This document shows positions 13,557 to 21,008 of a stretch of DNA of 23,380 nt, piece after piece. Position 1 is the stretch's first letter. The number at the start of each line of letters is the position of its first letter. The notes under the pieces were generated by a model that had not been told where the DNA came from, did not search any database, and was given only the letters and a program-made list of their open reading frames with translations. A program made the position numbers and the translations under genes. Source of the stretch: CAZWVM01 sp964637705 (GTDB taxonomy: Bacteria > UBA8481); NCBI GenBank assembly GCA_964637705.1, contig CAZWVM010000034.1, positions 1 through 23,380 of the forward strand, given 5' to 3'.

Positions 13557-15437
13557 TCATGATGGCCAGAAATTCCTCTCGTACCACATCTGGAAGATCA
13601 TCAGGTTGTTCCTGAGCTTGTTGTCAAGAATCTCCCGACCGGCGCCGGACACGATCTCGCGGAAGGCCTCCGGCTCGAAGACTCCGTGCCGCCGAATCGT
13701 CTCCTCGGTGAACCTCTCTTCGGCCATCCGTTCGTATTCGTCCCCGAAAACCTGCTCCGTCGGGATGTAGAAGGCCTTCTTCTTCCGCCACGCGGTCTCG
13801 CGTCCGACATACTTCGCCGCGACCTTCCTGAGGAGATACTTCGCACGGAACATGCGAACCTTCTGGTCGTCCGGCAGTGACGCCGCGAACTCCACGATCC
13901 GGTGATCCAGGAAGGGCACGCGTCCCTCCAGCGAATTCGCCATCGTGAGCGTGTCCTGCTTGCAGAGCGTGTAGTCCGGCAGCCACGAGCGCCTCTCCAC
14001 CGCGAGGATCCGCGCGAGTATCGACCGCTCCGCGTCGTTCAAGCGGTCGTAGACGGGGGGCAGAGCGGGCGGCCGGGCGAGGCCCAGGAGCCGGGCCGCC
14101 TGATCCGAGGTCGCGAAGGTCGCGAAGAGCAGGTAGGCCTCGCGCGGACGCTGAGCCTGGGCGAGCAGTTTCACGAGTTTCTCCCTGCCCTTCGCGCCCA
14201 ACTCCGCCGGGTAGGGGAAGATCGCCGAGAGCGCCTTCAGGGGCAGGCGCGAGGCCAGCCCGGAACCGGCCAGGAGCGCCGAGGGCCGGCGGCGGGCCGC
14301 GTCGTTGAGGTAATGGAGGGTGAAGTGGTGCAGGTAGCCCGCCCAGACCTCGTCCGCGCCCTCCCCCGTCATCACGACCTTCGCCTCCCGCGAGACCTCC
14401 TCCGCCAGCGTGTGCGTCGGCAGGATGATCACGTCCCCGACCGGCTCGTCCATCCGCCCCACGACGCGCGGCAGGTCGCGGTGCCCGTTCTTCTCGACGA
14501 AGATGTCGCGGTGCGGGATGCCGAGGCGCGAGGAGAGGGAGCGCGCGAGGGCGTTCTCGTCGATGGGAAGCCGGAACCCGATCGAGTAGGTCCGGTAGAC
14601 CGTGCCGAACTCGGCCATGAGACGGACGACGAGGGAGGAATCGAGGCCGCCGGAGAGGAAGGCGGAGACGGGCACGTCACTGCGCATGCGCAGGCGCACC
14701 GCGTCGCGCAGCAAATCGTCGAAGGCCTCCACGCAATCGTCATCCGAACGCGGGGCGATCGGCGTCTCGTCGATGTTCCAGTAGCACTTCAGTTCCGGCG
14801 ATGCGTCGGGAGAAGTCACGCACAGGAAATGGCCGGGGGGAAGCTTCTTGAGGCCCGCGAAAAGGGAACGGGGACCGGGAACATAGCGAAGGCGCAGAAA
14901 GGAGGCCAGGGATTCCCGGTCCAGTTCCTTGGGCACGCAGCCGCTCGCGAAAAGAGCCTTCGGTTCGGAGCCGAAGATGAAACCATCGGATCCTCTCCAA
15001 TAGTAAACGGGGCGAATCCCGAGACGGTCACGAACGAGATAGAGGCGTCTGAGCCGGCGGTCGTACAGGGCGATCGCGAAACAACCGTTCAACCGCTCCG
15101 GAAAACGATCCCCATCCTCCTCGTAGAGGTGCACGATTGTCTCGGTATCGGAATTCGTGCGGAAAATATGCCCCTTGCGTCTCAGTTCCTCTCGCAGTTC
15201 GATGTAATTGTAGATCTCGCCGTTGAAGACGACCACCACGCTCTCGTCCTCGTTGTATATCGGCTGGGAGCCGCCGGCGAGGTCGATGATGGAGAGACGG
15301 CGGTGGCCGAGGGCGATGCCTTGAGACGGCTCGACGAAGATCCCCCGATCGTCAGGTCCCCGGTGAGACAAGGCGTCCGTCATCGGCCCGATCCGCTCCC
15401 GGTCGAAACGGCCCAGGAAGCCGCAGATTCCGCACAT
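13557..15437 (-). CDS. asnB: Asparagine synthetase-type amidotransferase, copy 2
   Basis: A 626-residue two-domain amidotransferase. The class II glutaminase begins MCGICGFLG with nucleophile C2; RRLSIIDLAGGSQP (46-59), FNGEIYN (71-77) and SDTETI (96-101) form its pocket. The synthetase domain has SGGLDS (262-267) and GEGADE. The frame is open far upstream, but Met 1 must precede C2, which fixes ATG 15437. It is the last gene of a four-gene operon; its ATG follows the stop of the membrane protein gene after one base (TGA-A-ATG), without its own Shine-Dalgarno sequence. It differs from copy 1 (7297-9183) in many positions, such as RLGIRPVYY versus RYGEKPLVW, so it is not a recent duplicate. 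In this setting it probably amidates a carboxyl group on a sugar, lipid or amino-acid decoration; aspartate as substrate is also possible. Confidence 0.92.
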   Translation of the reverse strand: MCGICGFLGRFDRERIGPMTDALSHRGPDDRGIFVEPSQGIALGHRRLSIIDLAGGSQPIYNEDESVVVVFNGEIYNYIELREELRRKGHIFRTNSDTETIVHLYEEDGDRFPERLNGCFAIALYDRRLRRLYLVRDRLGIRPVYYWRGSDGFIFGSEPKALFASGCVPKELDRESLASFLRLRYVPGPRSLFAGLKKLPPGHFLCVTSPDASPELKCYWNIDETPIAPRSDDDCVEAFDDLLRDAVRLRMRSDVPVSAFLSGGLDSSLVVRLMAEFGTVYRTYSIGFRLPIDENALARSLSSRLGIPHRDIFVEKNGHRDLPRVVGRMDEPVGDVIILPTHTLAEEVSREAKVVMTGEGADEVWAGYLHHFTLHYLNDAARRRPSALLAGSGLASRLPLKALSAIFPYPAELGAKGREKLVKLLAQAQRPREAYLLFATFATSDQAARLLGLARPPALPPVYDRLNDAERSILARILAVERRSWLPDYTLCKQDTLTMANSLEGRVPFLDHRIVEFAASLPDDQKVRMFRAKYLLRKVAAKYVGRETAWRKKKAFYIPTEQVFGDEYERMAEERFTEETIRRHGVFEPEAFREIVSGAGREILDNKLRNNLMIFQMWYERNFWPS

Positions 15438-15438
15438 T

Positions 15439-17280
15439 TCAAAGGACCGCGAAGACGTCCACGCCGTTCGCCTCGTCACGAAAGACGCGCCGGAGCGTGG
15501 TGTCGGTGTCGGGTTGGTAGGCCGGCTGAAAATGGCGCTCCTGGGGACCCCACAGCACGTAGTCGCAGGAATAGCGAAGCAGGTCGGCGATGCCCCCGAT
15601 CGGATGCTTCTCCACGTAGTCCTCGTAGCCGCTGTAGATCGAGTCGATGCGGGCCTGCAGGTTCGCTCGAGCCTGTTCCGCATCGTATAAAGGCGGCAAT
15701 CCCAGGCGTGCGAGGAAGGCATTGACGCGGAGGCGGTGAGGAAGGGCGGCGACGATGCTGCCGTAGATGATCCCGCAGTCGCGCGGATTGTAGTTCTCCA
15801 GGTGGCGATCCATCGACCACACGGGGTCCGGAGCCGTCGGTATCCTCGACCGGCCACGCGCCCAGAGGAAAGGCCAGTAGCGTTCGATAAACTGCTCCTG
15901 GTCCGTCGAAATGTAGATCGCGTACTGCGACGAGTAGGAGTATTTGTCGGCCGCGAGCCGGAGGATCATGTCGTTGACCGGGTCGGCCAGCACGACCGCC
16001 GTGTCCGGAGCGTTCTCGCGCAACCACGCGAATGAAGGCCCGTAGACGCGTTGTGCCTGCAGACCGTCGTAGCCGTAAACGGGATCGAAAGCGGCGGCGG
16101 GCGTCGCCCATCGCGTCACCTCGCGTATCATCGATCCATGGTGTACGATGGCCATGAGGACCATCACGCCGAGAACGAAAGCTCGGCGACGCGATTCCAT
16201 GCGCATCGCGGCGCGCGCCGCGATGACGCTGACAAGAAGGCCGGCACCGACCAGGGCCTTCCCCGCGATGTGCTCCCCCTGGAAATAAAAGCGCCGGCCC
16301 GTGACCAGGTTCTGGAAATAAACGCCCGTGCACACCGCGAGCATCAATCCCGCATACGCGGCGTGTTGATTCGGGGAGGGCATCAACCCTGCCTTCCAGG
16401 CGACCAGCGCCACGACGCCGAGAATCGCCATCCAAACCAGGTAGTCAGGATAATTCGGAAGGTGTGTCACGAGGCGGCCCTGGCGGTCCATGAGGAGTGC
16501 GAAGCCGGGGCGAGGTCCCAGGTCCATCAGCCGCAATGCCTCGGGCAGGCCGCCCGCGACCGACGCCAGAAAGATCAGGCCGAAGTCGGCTGCCCGTTCG
16601 CGACGCCCCTGGATAAGGCACGCGATCATCGCGAGTATATGCGTGCCGCCCAGAACCAGACCGAACCACGGGTCGAGCCAGGGCATCGCGCAATTCAGGA
16701 TCAGGAGCCCCGCATATTCGCGACGGGTCACGCCCGAACCGAAATGGATCGCCCCACCCAGAAACAAGAGAATGAAGACCGGCTGCGTCGCCTGGCAGGC
16801 CATATATCGCATCAATCCTCGTTGCGAGGGCGCCATCAGGAAGACAAGGGTGAAAAGAAAGGCCAGGATCCAGGATGTGCGGCGCGAGGTCTCCGGAAAA
16901 AGGCGTCCGAACAGCCAGAAGACGAGGAGCAGCATCAAGGGAGGGACGAGCACGTCGAGAAGCCACGAAGAGGTTCCCACCGAAATCCCCGTCGCTTTCA
17001 GGGCCAGGCCCGCCAACGCCGGCCCGTAGGGCGTGTTCGAGGCGGGCGCGTATTGTTCCTCCCGCAGGAAAGGATCCCCGACGAGCAAGAATCCCTTCAT
17101 CGCCGATTGGACCTCCACCATCTTGTAATACTCGTCGGGCACCAGCGTCAGGTAGGTGTCACTCGAAAGCGTCAGACCGTATTTGGCAAGCTGAAGCAGG
17201 TTGTGGGCGCTCCCGGCGATCACGATGAGGACCATCAGGGCGAGAACGAGAGGCCACTCCCTTCGGCGATTCACCTCCAT
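15439..17280 (-). CDS. Multi-pass membrane protein, GT-C glycosyltransferase-like (second of pair)
   Basis: A 613-residue membrane protein. Hydrophobic segments run at about 10-31, 104-126, 137-151, 167-180, 189-221, 233-246, 281-298, 306-322, 343-360 and 367-383, followed by a soluble C-terminal domain of about 220 residues. The first large loop carries an acidic VPDE motif (47-50) and DPF (69-71). An acidic pair in the first extracytoplasmic loop is the hallmark of GT-C enzymes (ArnT/PMT/GT39 type), which move sugars from lipid phosphate carriers on the outer face of the membrane. I cannot assign an exact family. GGGAGGA ends about seven bases before ATG 17280, which fixes the start; a longer in-frame extension lacks support. 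It lies 19 nt after the first GT-C-like gene and 1 nt before the amidotransferase. Confidence 0.75.
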   Translation of the reverse strand: MEVNRRREWPLVLALMVLIVIAGSAHNLLQLAKYGLTLSSDTYLTLVPDEYYKMVEVQSAMKGFLLVGDPFLREEQYAPASNTPYGPALAGLALKATGISVGTSSWLLDVLVPPLMLLLVFWLFGRLFPETSRRTSWILAFLFTLVFLMAPSQRGLMRYMACQATQPVFILLFLGGAIHFGSGVTRREYAGLLILNCAMPWLDPWFGLVLGGTHILAMIACLIQGRRERAADFGLIFLASVAGGLPEALRLMDLGPRPGFALLMDRQGRLVTHLPNYPDYLVWMAILGVVALVAWKAGLMPSPNQHAAYAGLMLAVCTGVYFQNLVTGRRFYFQGEHIAGKALVGAGLLVSVIAARAAMRMESRRRAFVLGVMVLMAIVHHGSMIREVTRWATPAAAFDPVYGYDGLQAQRVYGPSFAWLRENAPDTAVVLADPVNDMILRLAADKYSYSSQYAIYISTDQEQFIERYWPFLWARGRSRIPTAPDPVWSMDRHLENYNPRDCGIIYGSIVAALPHRLRVNAFLARLGLPPLYDAEQARANLQARIDSIYSGYEDYVEKHPIGGIADLLRYSCDYVLWGPQERHFQPAYQPDTDTTLRRVFRDEANGVDVFAVL

Positions 17281-17299
17281 CCGACTTCCTCCCTTTCCG

Positions 17300-19141
17300 T
17301 CACGGCCGCGCGGTCGCGACGCGGCGGTAGATGAGAATCGGCTGGAGATCGACCCCGTATCGATGGAAGAGCACGTTGAGCACCGGATGGCCCTGGCGAG
17401 ACGCATAAACGCGCTCGAATTGCTCTTGGAACGCGGGATCCGATTCCGCCAGCCGGTCGCGAAGAACGACGTGCATTGCGAACGAATCGACGTCTTCGAG
17501 CGCGTAGGGTGGATACTCCACCCGGTAGTCGAGAAGGCTGAAGAAGGGCATCAGCATCTGGGCCGTGAGCCCGCGCCGTTCCTCCCGCGTCACCGGCTCG
17601 TCAAAGCAGGCCAGCGGCTGGATGCTTTCGCCCCGTGGCACGTGTTGCTCGATCCATCTCCCCGCCGCCGTGTAGTCCTCCTCGTAATGCGCAATCCGCG
17701 CGATCACGTATCCGCTCGAAGCCACGTTGGACAGTAACACCAGGCTGCAAAGAGCGGCGGCGAGGAGCGGTCGACGAACGTGGACTGAGACGAACCCCTG
17801 GACGACCAGGAGGAGAAGCCAGAGATGCACAGTGAACCCGTCATAGTGCTCGTTGATGGGCAGATCCTCCAGACCCGCGATCGCCTGGGGTTTCATGTTC
17901 CACAAGAGGGACAAGGCGACACCGAAGACCAGGACCGTGACCAGGGCCATCATGCCCAAGAGGGTGCGGCGGCGCACGGCCCCGACGAGGAACGCGTAGG
18001 AAAGAACCGTGGCAGGCAGGCCGATCGTGAAGACGGGCCTCACGAAGAAGTAGAGGAAATTCGCCCAGGGTCCGTGCCCCATGCGCTTGGGCCCCGTCTG
18101 GACGAACAGTTCATGCATCACCTCGCGGAAGGAAGGCAACCAGAAGGGATTGACCACGAAAAACGTCATGGCGCCGATCAACGAGAGCCAGGCGAAAACC
18201 CGCGCGGCACCCGCCATCTCATGGACCGCACTGCCCGTTCCACGGCCGCGATGGGCGTAGATGACGAGGAAGGGAATCACGTATACCACGAAGAAATAGT
18301 TCGAGCCGACCGCAAGACCCCAGAAGACGCCCGCCGCCGCGAGCGAGAGACGGCGACGGTCGTCGCACCACTGCAGCAGAAACCAGAGGGCCGCCAAGAC
18401 GTATGCCTGGCTGATGATGTAGGGCTTGGCGACGTGCAGAAAACTCGTGTAGACCGGCGTGACCGCGAAAAGGGCCGCGGCGATCAGTTCCACGCCGGGG
18501 CGATCCGCGATCAAGCGGCGAGCCAGCCGGCCCACGAGCCACGTCGAGACGATGAACGCGGGAAGGTTGACGAGCTTGATCAGCAGGAAAAGGCGCGTGA
18601 TCTGATCGGCGTTCATGACGAGAGAGGCGACGTCGCCGGGAACCAGGTAGCCGACGGCCCAACCCGCTCCCAGAAAAAGGGCGCAAACATAGAGGTAGGA
18701 TCCGCCATACAGAAACCAATGCGGATTGCCCCGCGTCGTCTTGATCATGTTCAGGGCTGTCACCGTCTTCGTCTCGTCTCCGAAGCTCGAACCGAAGATG
18801 ACCCTCTTCAGGTAATTCACGTGGCTTCGAGTCAACTCGTAGCTGCGACCCGCGCCGTCTGTGATCCGGTATGTTCGCTCGGTTCGCAGTTCCTGCTTGT
18901 AAGCCTCGTAATTCGTGTAACCGCCCTGAGACAGGATCTCCTGGAACTTCAGCCGGTCCTCCTGGATGAGCCGTGCCACCTCCCACCGCGCCACCTCGTC
19001 GGGAACGACGCGCTCGAGACGGGCCGCGTTCGGCACACCGTCCGCCAAGCCGGGAAAGAAGGCCAGGCACGGCAGGCCGAGGATGACGAGCCATCGCAAG
19101 AGGCTCATGCCCGCCGGTCTCGCGTTCCAAGATCGATCCAT
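17300..19141 (-). CDS. Multi-pass membrane protein, GT-C / GT39-like glycosyltransferase (first of pair)
   Basis: A 613-residue membrane protein. A first helix (13-31, SLLRWLVILGLPCLAFFPGL) is followed by an extracytoplasmic loop with VPDE (46-49) and a polar stretch of about 90 residues. NPHWFLYGGSYLYVCALF (139-156) resembles the HPPLYY-type motif of GT39 enzymes. Further hydrophobic segments are at about 182-204, 217-232, 242-257, 266-296, 315-331, 365-388, 395-414, 437-454 and 458-483, with a soluble tail to 613. By analogy with GT-C enzymes it would transfer a sugar from a polyprenyl carrier outside the membrane. ATG 19141 is four bases after the radical SAM stop, so coupling fits; ATG 19108 (Met 12) is an alternative. 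Acceptor and sugar are unknown. Confidence 0.78.
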   Translation of the reverse strand: MDRSWNARPAGMSLLRWLVILGLPCLAFFPGLADGVPNAARLERVVPDEVARWEVARLIQEDRLKFQEILSQGGYTNYEAYKQELRTERTYRITDGAGRSYELTRSHVNYLKRVIFGSSFGDETKTVTALNMIKTTRGNPHWFLYGGSYLYVCALFLGAGWAVGYLVPGDVASLVMNADQITRLFLLIKLVNLPAFIVSTWLVGRLARRLIADRPGVELIAAALFAVTPVYTSFLHVAKPYIISQAYVLAALWFLLQWCDDRRRLSLAAAGVFWGLAVGSNYFFVVYVIPFLVIYAHRGRGTGSAVHEMAGAARVFAWLSLIGAMTFFVVNPFWLPSFREVMHELFVQTGPKRMGHGPWANFLYFFVRPVFTIGLPATVLSYAFLVGAVRRRTLLGMMALVTVLVFGVALSLLWNMKPQAIAGLEDLPINEHYDGFTVHLWLLLLVVQGFVSVHVRRPLLAAALCSLVLLSNVASSGYVIARIAHYEEDYTAAGRWIEQHVPRGESIQPLACFDEPVTREERRGLTAQMLMPFFSLLDYRVEYPPYALEDVDSFAMHVVLRDRLAESDPAFQEQFERVYASRQGHPVLNVLFHRYGVDLQPILIYRRVATARP

Positions 19142-19145
19142 GGAA

Positions 19146-20669
19146 TCAGCTTCGGGACAGCGCAGGACGAGGTGGACGCGCGGCGCCGCGACGATCGTGG
19201 CGGGCGACCAGGTGCCGTTGATAGGAATAGAAAACGAAATAGACGAAATATTCAGCGGAGCGGCGGCGACAGGCCGTCCACAGCGCCTTCGCCATCCCCT
19301 GTGGATCGAAACAGCTCCAGAAAAGCGCCGCCAGGATGTAGCGGATGTTGTGAAGCGTGCAGGCGGATAGATAATTCTGGAGAAAGACCGTGCGCTGGAG
19401 CAGAGACCGCGATTCCACCAGTTCCTGGTCCGTCATGTTCGTCAGATTGACCGGCGGGCTGTCGGACGTGATGAAATCATAGCTCTCGAGAACGTTTTCG
19501 ATTTTCAGGTCCTGCCGGTTCTCCCTCATCCATTCGAATGTCGACGTTCCGTAGAAGGGCGTGAACCACGAGAAGAGGGTGTAGGTCGGTCGGATCTCGC
19601 GGATCAGATCGCGCGTCAGCAGGATGTCCTCCTTCGTCTCCTCCGGGTTGCCGACCATGAAGGTGGCGAACGTCCGGATGCCATGGCGGCGGTAGAGTGC
19701 GAAGGTCTCGCGGATCTCCGTGTCCGTAATCTGTTTCTTGATGGTCTTCAGAACGCGGTTTGAGCCGCTCTCCACGCCGGTATCGACCTGGATGCAACCG
19801 GCTTCGCGCATACGCTTGACCAGGCGGTCGTCGACAAGGCCGACGTGGGTCGCGCAACCCCAGGGCAGACCTCGCTTCTCGATCTCCTCGCAGAATCCCA
19901 GCACCCACTCGCTTCGGAAAGTGAAGGTTTCGTCGCTGATGTAGATTCCGTCCAGGTCGTAGTGATCGATCAGCGAGTCGATCTCCGCCATCACGCACTC
20001 CAGCCGCCGCCGGCGGACTTTTCGTCCCGAGAGCAGGTGGCTGCAGCAGAAGACGCAGGGCATGGGACACCCTCGACTCGTCAGCACGTTCGCGACGCGG
20101 TCCAGGAAATAGCTTCGGATATAGCCGGGCGCGATGAAATACTTGTTCACGTCGACGAGATGACGCGCGGGAAGGGGAAAGGAATCGAGATCGGCAACGA
20201 GAGGACGGGGCGGTTCGAGCACGAGCCGCCGGCTCTCATCGCGGCGCATCAGCCCCGCCACGCCCTCGAGCGACTGACCGGCCTCCAGGTTTTGCAAGGC
20301 CTCGCGAAGCGTCATTTCGCCCTCGCCGACCACGACAAAGGACAGGCCCAGATCCTCCATCGTCTTCTCGGGCGCCACCGTCGGATGCACCCCGCCCGCG
20401 AAATACACCGCCTCCGGCAGCCTTTTCCTCAAGCGTTCCAGGAAGCCCCGGGTCTTCGATACCGTCGGTGTCACGATCGAGAAACCGACGTAACCCGGCC
20501 GGAAGTCCACGACGCGTTGGAGAACGCTCTCGTCCGGTTCGTAAGTGAAGACATCCTGAACTTGCACCGTGAATCCGTGCTGTTCCAGTTCCGAAGCGAT
20601 GTGAAGCAGGCCTAGGGGCATGAAGACCGTATTGCTGATCCGAATGTTGATGAGAGAGACGTTCGGCAT
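19146..20669 (-). CDS. B12-binding-domain radical SAM enzyme
   Basis: A 507-residue class B-type radical SAM protein. Residues 1-140 form a cobalamin-binding-like Rossmann domain (PLGLLHIASELEQHGFTVQVQDV; AGGVHPTVAPE; VVVGEGE). Residues 190-430 are the radical SAM barrel with the cluster ligands C201, C205 and C208 (SRGCPMPCVFCC), and GIYISDETFTF, DTGVESGSNRVLKTIKK and FMVGNPEETKED as later barrel motifs. The C-terminal 100 residues are aromatic and basic and may sit at the membrane. The family includes BchE-like cyclases, hopanoid and other lipid-modifying enzymes, and P- or C-methyltransferases. The usual DxHxxN cobalamin loop is not visible, so the domain may not bind B12 tightly. It is the first gene of the four-gene minus-strand operon; the GT-C-like gene follows after four bases. 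The substrate is unknown. Confidence 0.88.
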   Translation of the reverse strand: MPNVSLINIRISNTVFMPLGLLHIASELEQHGFTVQVQDVFTYEPDESVLQRVVDFRPGYVGFSIVTPTVSKTRGFLERLRKRLPEAVYFAGGVHPTVAPEKTMEDLGLSFVVVGEGEMTLREALQNLEAGQSLEGVAGLMRRDESRRLVLEPPRPLVADLDSFPLPARHLVDVNKYFIAPGYIRSYFLDRVANVLTSRGCPMPCVFCCSHLLSGRKVRRRRLECVMAEIDSLIDHYDLDGIYISDETFTFRSEWVLGFCEEIEKRGLPWGCATHVGLVDDRLVKRMREAGCIQVDTGVESGSNRVLKTIKKQITDTEIRETFALYRRHGIRTFATFMVGNPEETKEDILLTRDLIREIRPTYTLFSWFTPFYGTSTFEWMRENRQDLKIENVLESYDFITSDSPPVNLTNMTDQELVESRSLLQRTVFLQNYLSACTLHNIRYILAALFWSCFDPQGMAKALWTACRRRSAEYFVYFVFYSYQRHLVARHDRRGAARPPRPALSRS

Positions 20670-20720
20670 GATGATTCAAGTCCTTCCTCGGCCTCGGAAG
20701 GCCCGTCGAAGCGTCCGGAG

Positions 20721-20749
20721 ATTGTACCGGCGAAGGCCGGCCTCCACAA
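20721..20749 (-). promoter_or_regulatory. Predicted promoter of the radical SAM / GT-C / amidotransferase operon
   Basis: Read on the minus strand: TTGTGG (20749-20744), 17-nt spacer, TACAAT (20726-20721, five of six -10 bases). The start point would be near 20714, giving a leader of about 45 nt. The spacer contains CCGG-CGAAGG-CCGG (20727-20740), flanked by GGAG (20717-20720) and CTCC (20742-20745), a nested inverted repeat covering the promoter core. Confidence 0.45.
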
Positions 20750-20869
20750 GCGTGGAAACGATCGTCCGCAGAATCCGCGCTCTCGAACTCGCACAAGCCA
20801 TGCTCGGTCTGCGTCTTCCACCGTCCACGCGCACCCCAAGGTTTCTTCCAATCGCTTCGCGTCTCCCGC

Positions 20870-20888
20870 TTGTGAACGTGGTTCACAA
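20870..20888. promoter_or_regulatory. Perfect 19-bp palindrome, candidate operator upstream of pckG
   Basis: TTGTGAAC-GTG-GTTCACAA has two perfect 8-bp arms around a 3-bp centre. The arms match the Rex operator (TTGTGAA-N4-TTCACAA) and the CRP half-sites (TGTGA-N6-TCACA), but the centre is one base longer than either. Its midpoint lies about 71 nt upstream of the predicted pckG start point. Confidence 0.6.
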
Positions 20889-20915
20889 AGAGGCCTCTTT
20901 TCTCTCTCTTTACGA

Positions 20916-20943
20916 TTGCGATTTGACCCACATCTGCTACCTT
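20916..20943 (+). promoter_or_regulatory. Weak candidate promoter of pckG
   Basis: TTGCGA (20916-20921), 16-nt spacer, TACCTT (20938-20943). Both boxes are imperfect, which would suit an activated promoter. A TTGACC at 20923-20928 has no -10 at suitable spacing. The leader to ATG 21009 would be about 60 nt. Confidence 0.3.
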
Positions 20944-21008
20944 GCCCCGAACTTTCCTCGTCGCGCAACAAGGGCGCCGAAGCACAAAAACGAAAGAAGG
21001 TGGAGACG

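Larger units (their letters stand above)
20670..21008. other. Divergent intergenic region, 339 bp, no gene found
   Basis: Contains the predicted promoter of the radical SAM operon (minus strand), a 19-bp perfect palindrome, a candidate promoter for pckG, and pckG's ribosome-binding site (AAGG 20997-21000 and GGAG 21002-21005). Short open frames cross it on both strands but have no start signals or recognisable sequence. The stretch between about 20760 and 20865 shows nothing I can name. Confidence 0.7.

Noticed and set aside
13902..17334. Two long plus-strand open frames opposite the amidotransferase and membrane protein genes
   Set aside because: They are shadows of strongly supported minus-strand genes, show charged low-complexity sequence and have no start signals.
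17825..19450. Long plus-strand open frame opposite the first GT-C-like gene and the radical SAM 3' end
   Set aside because: It crosses two genes with clear domains, and its Arg/Asp/Gln-rich sequence is the complement of hydrophobic codons.
20923..20943. TTGACC and TACCTT as one pckG promoter
   Set aside because: Only nine bases separate the two boxes, too few for a sigma-70 promoter.
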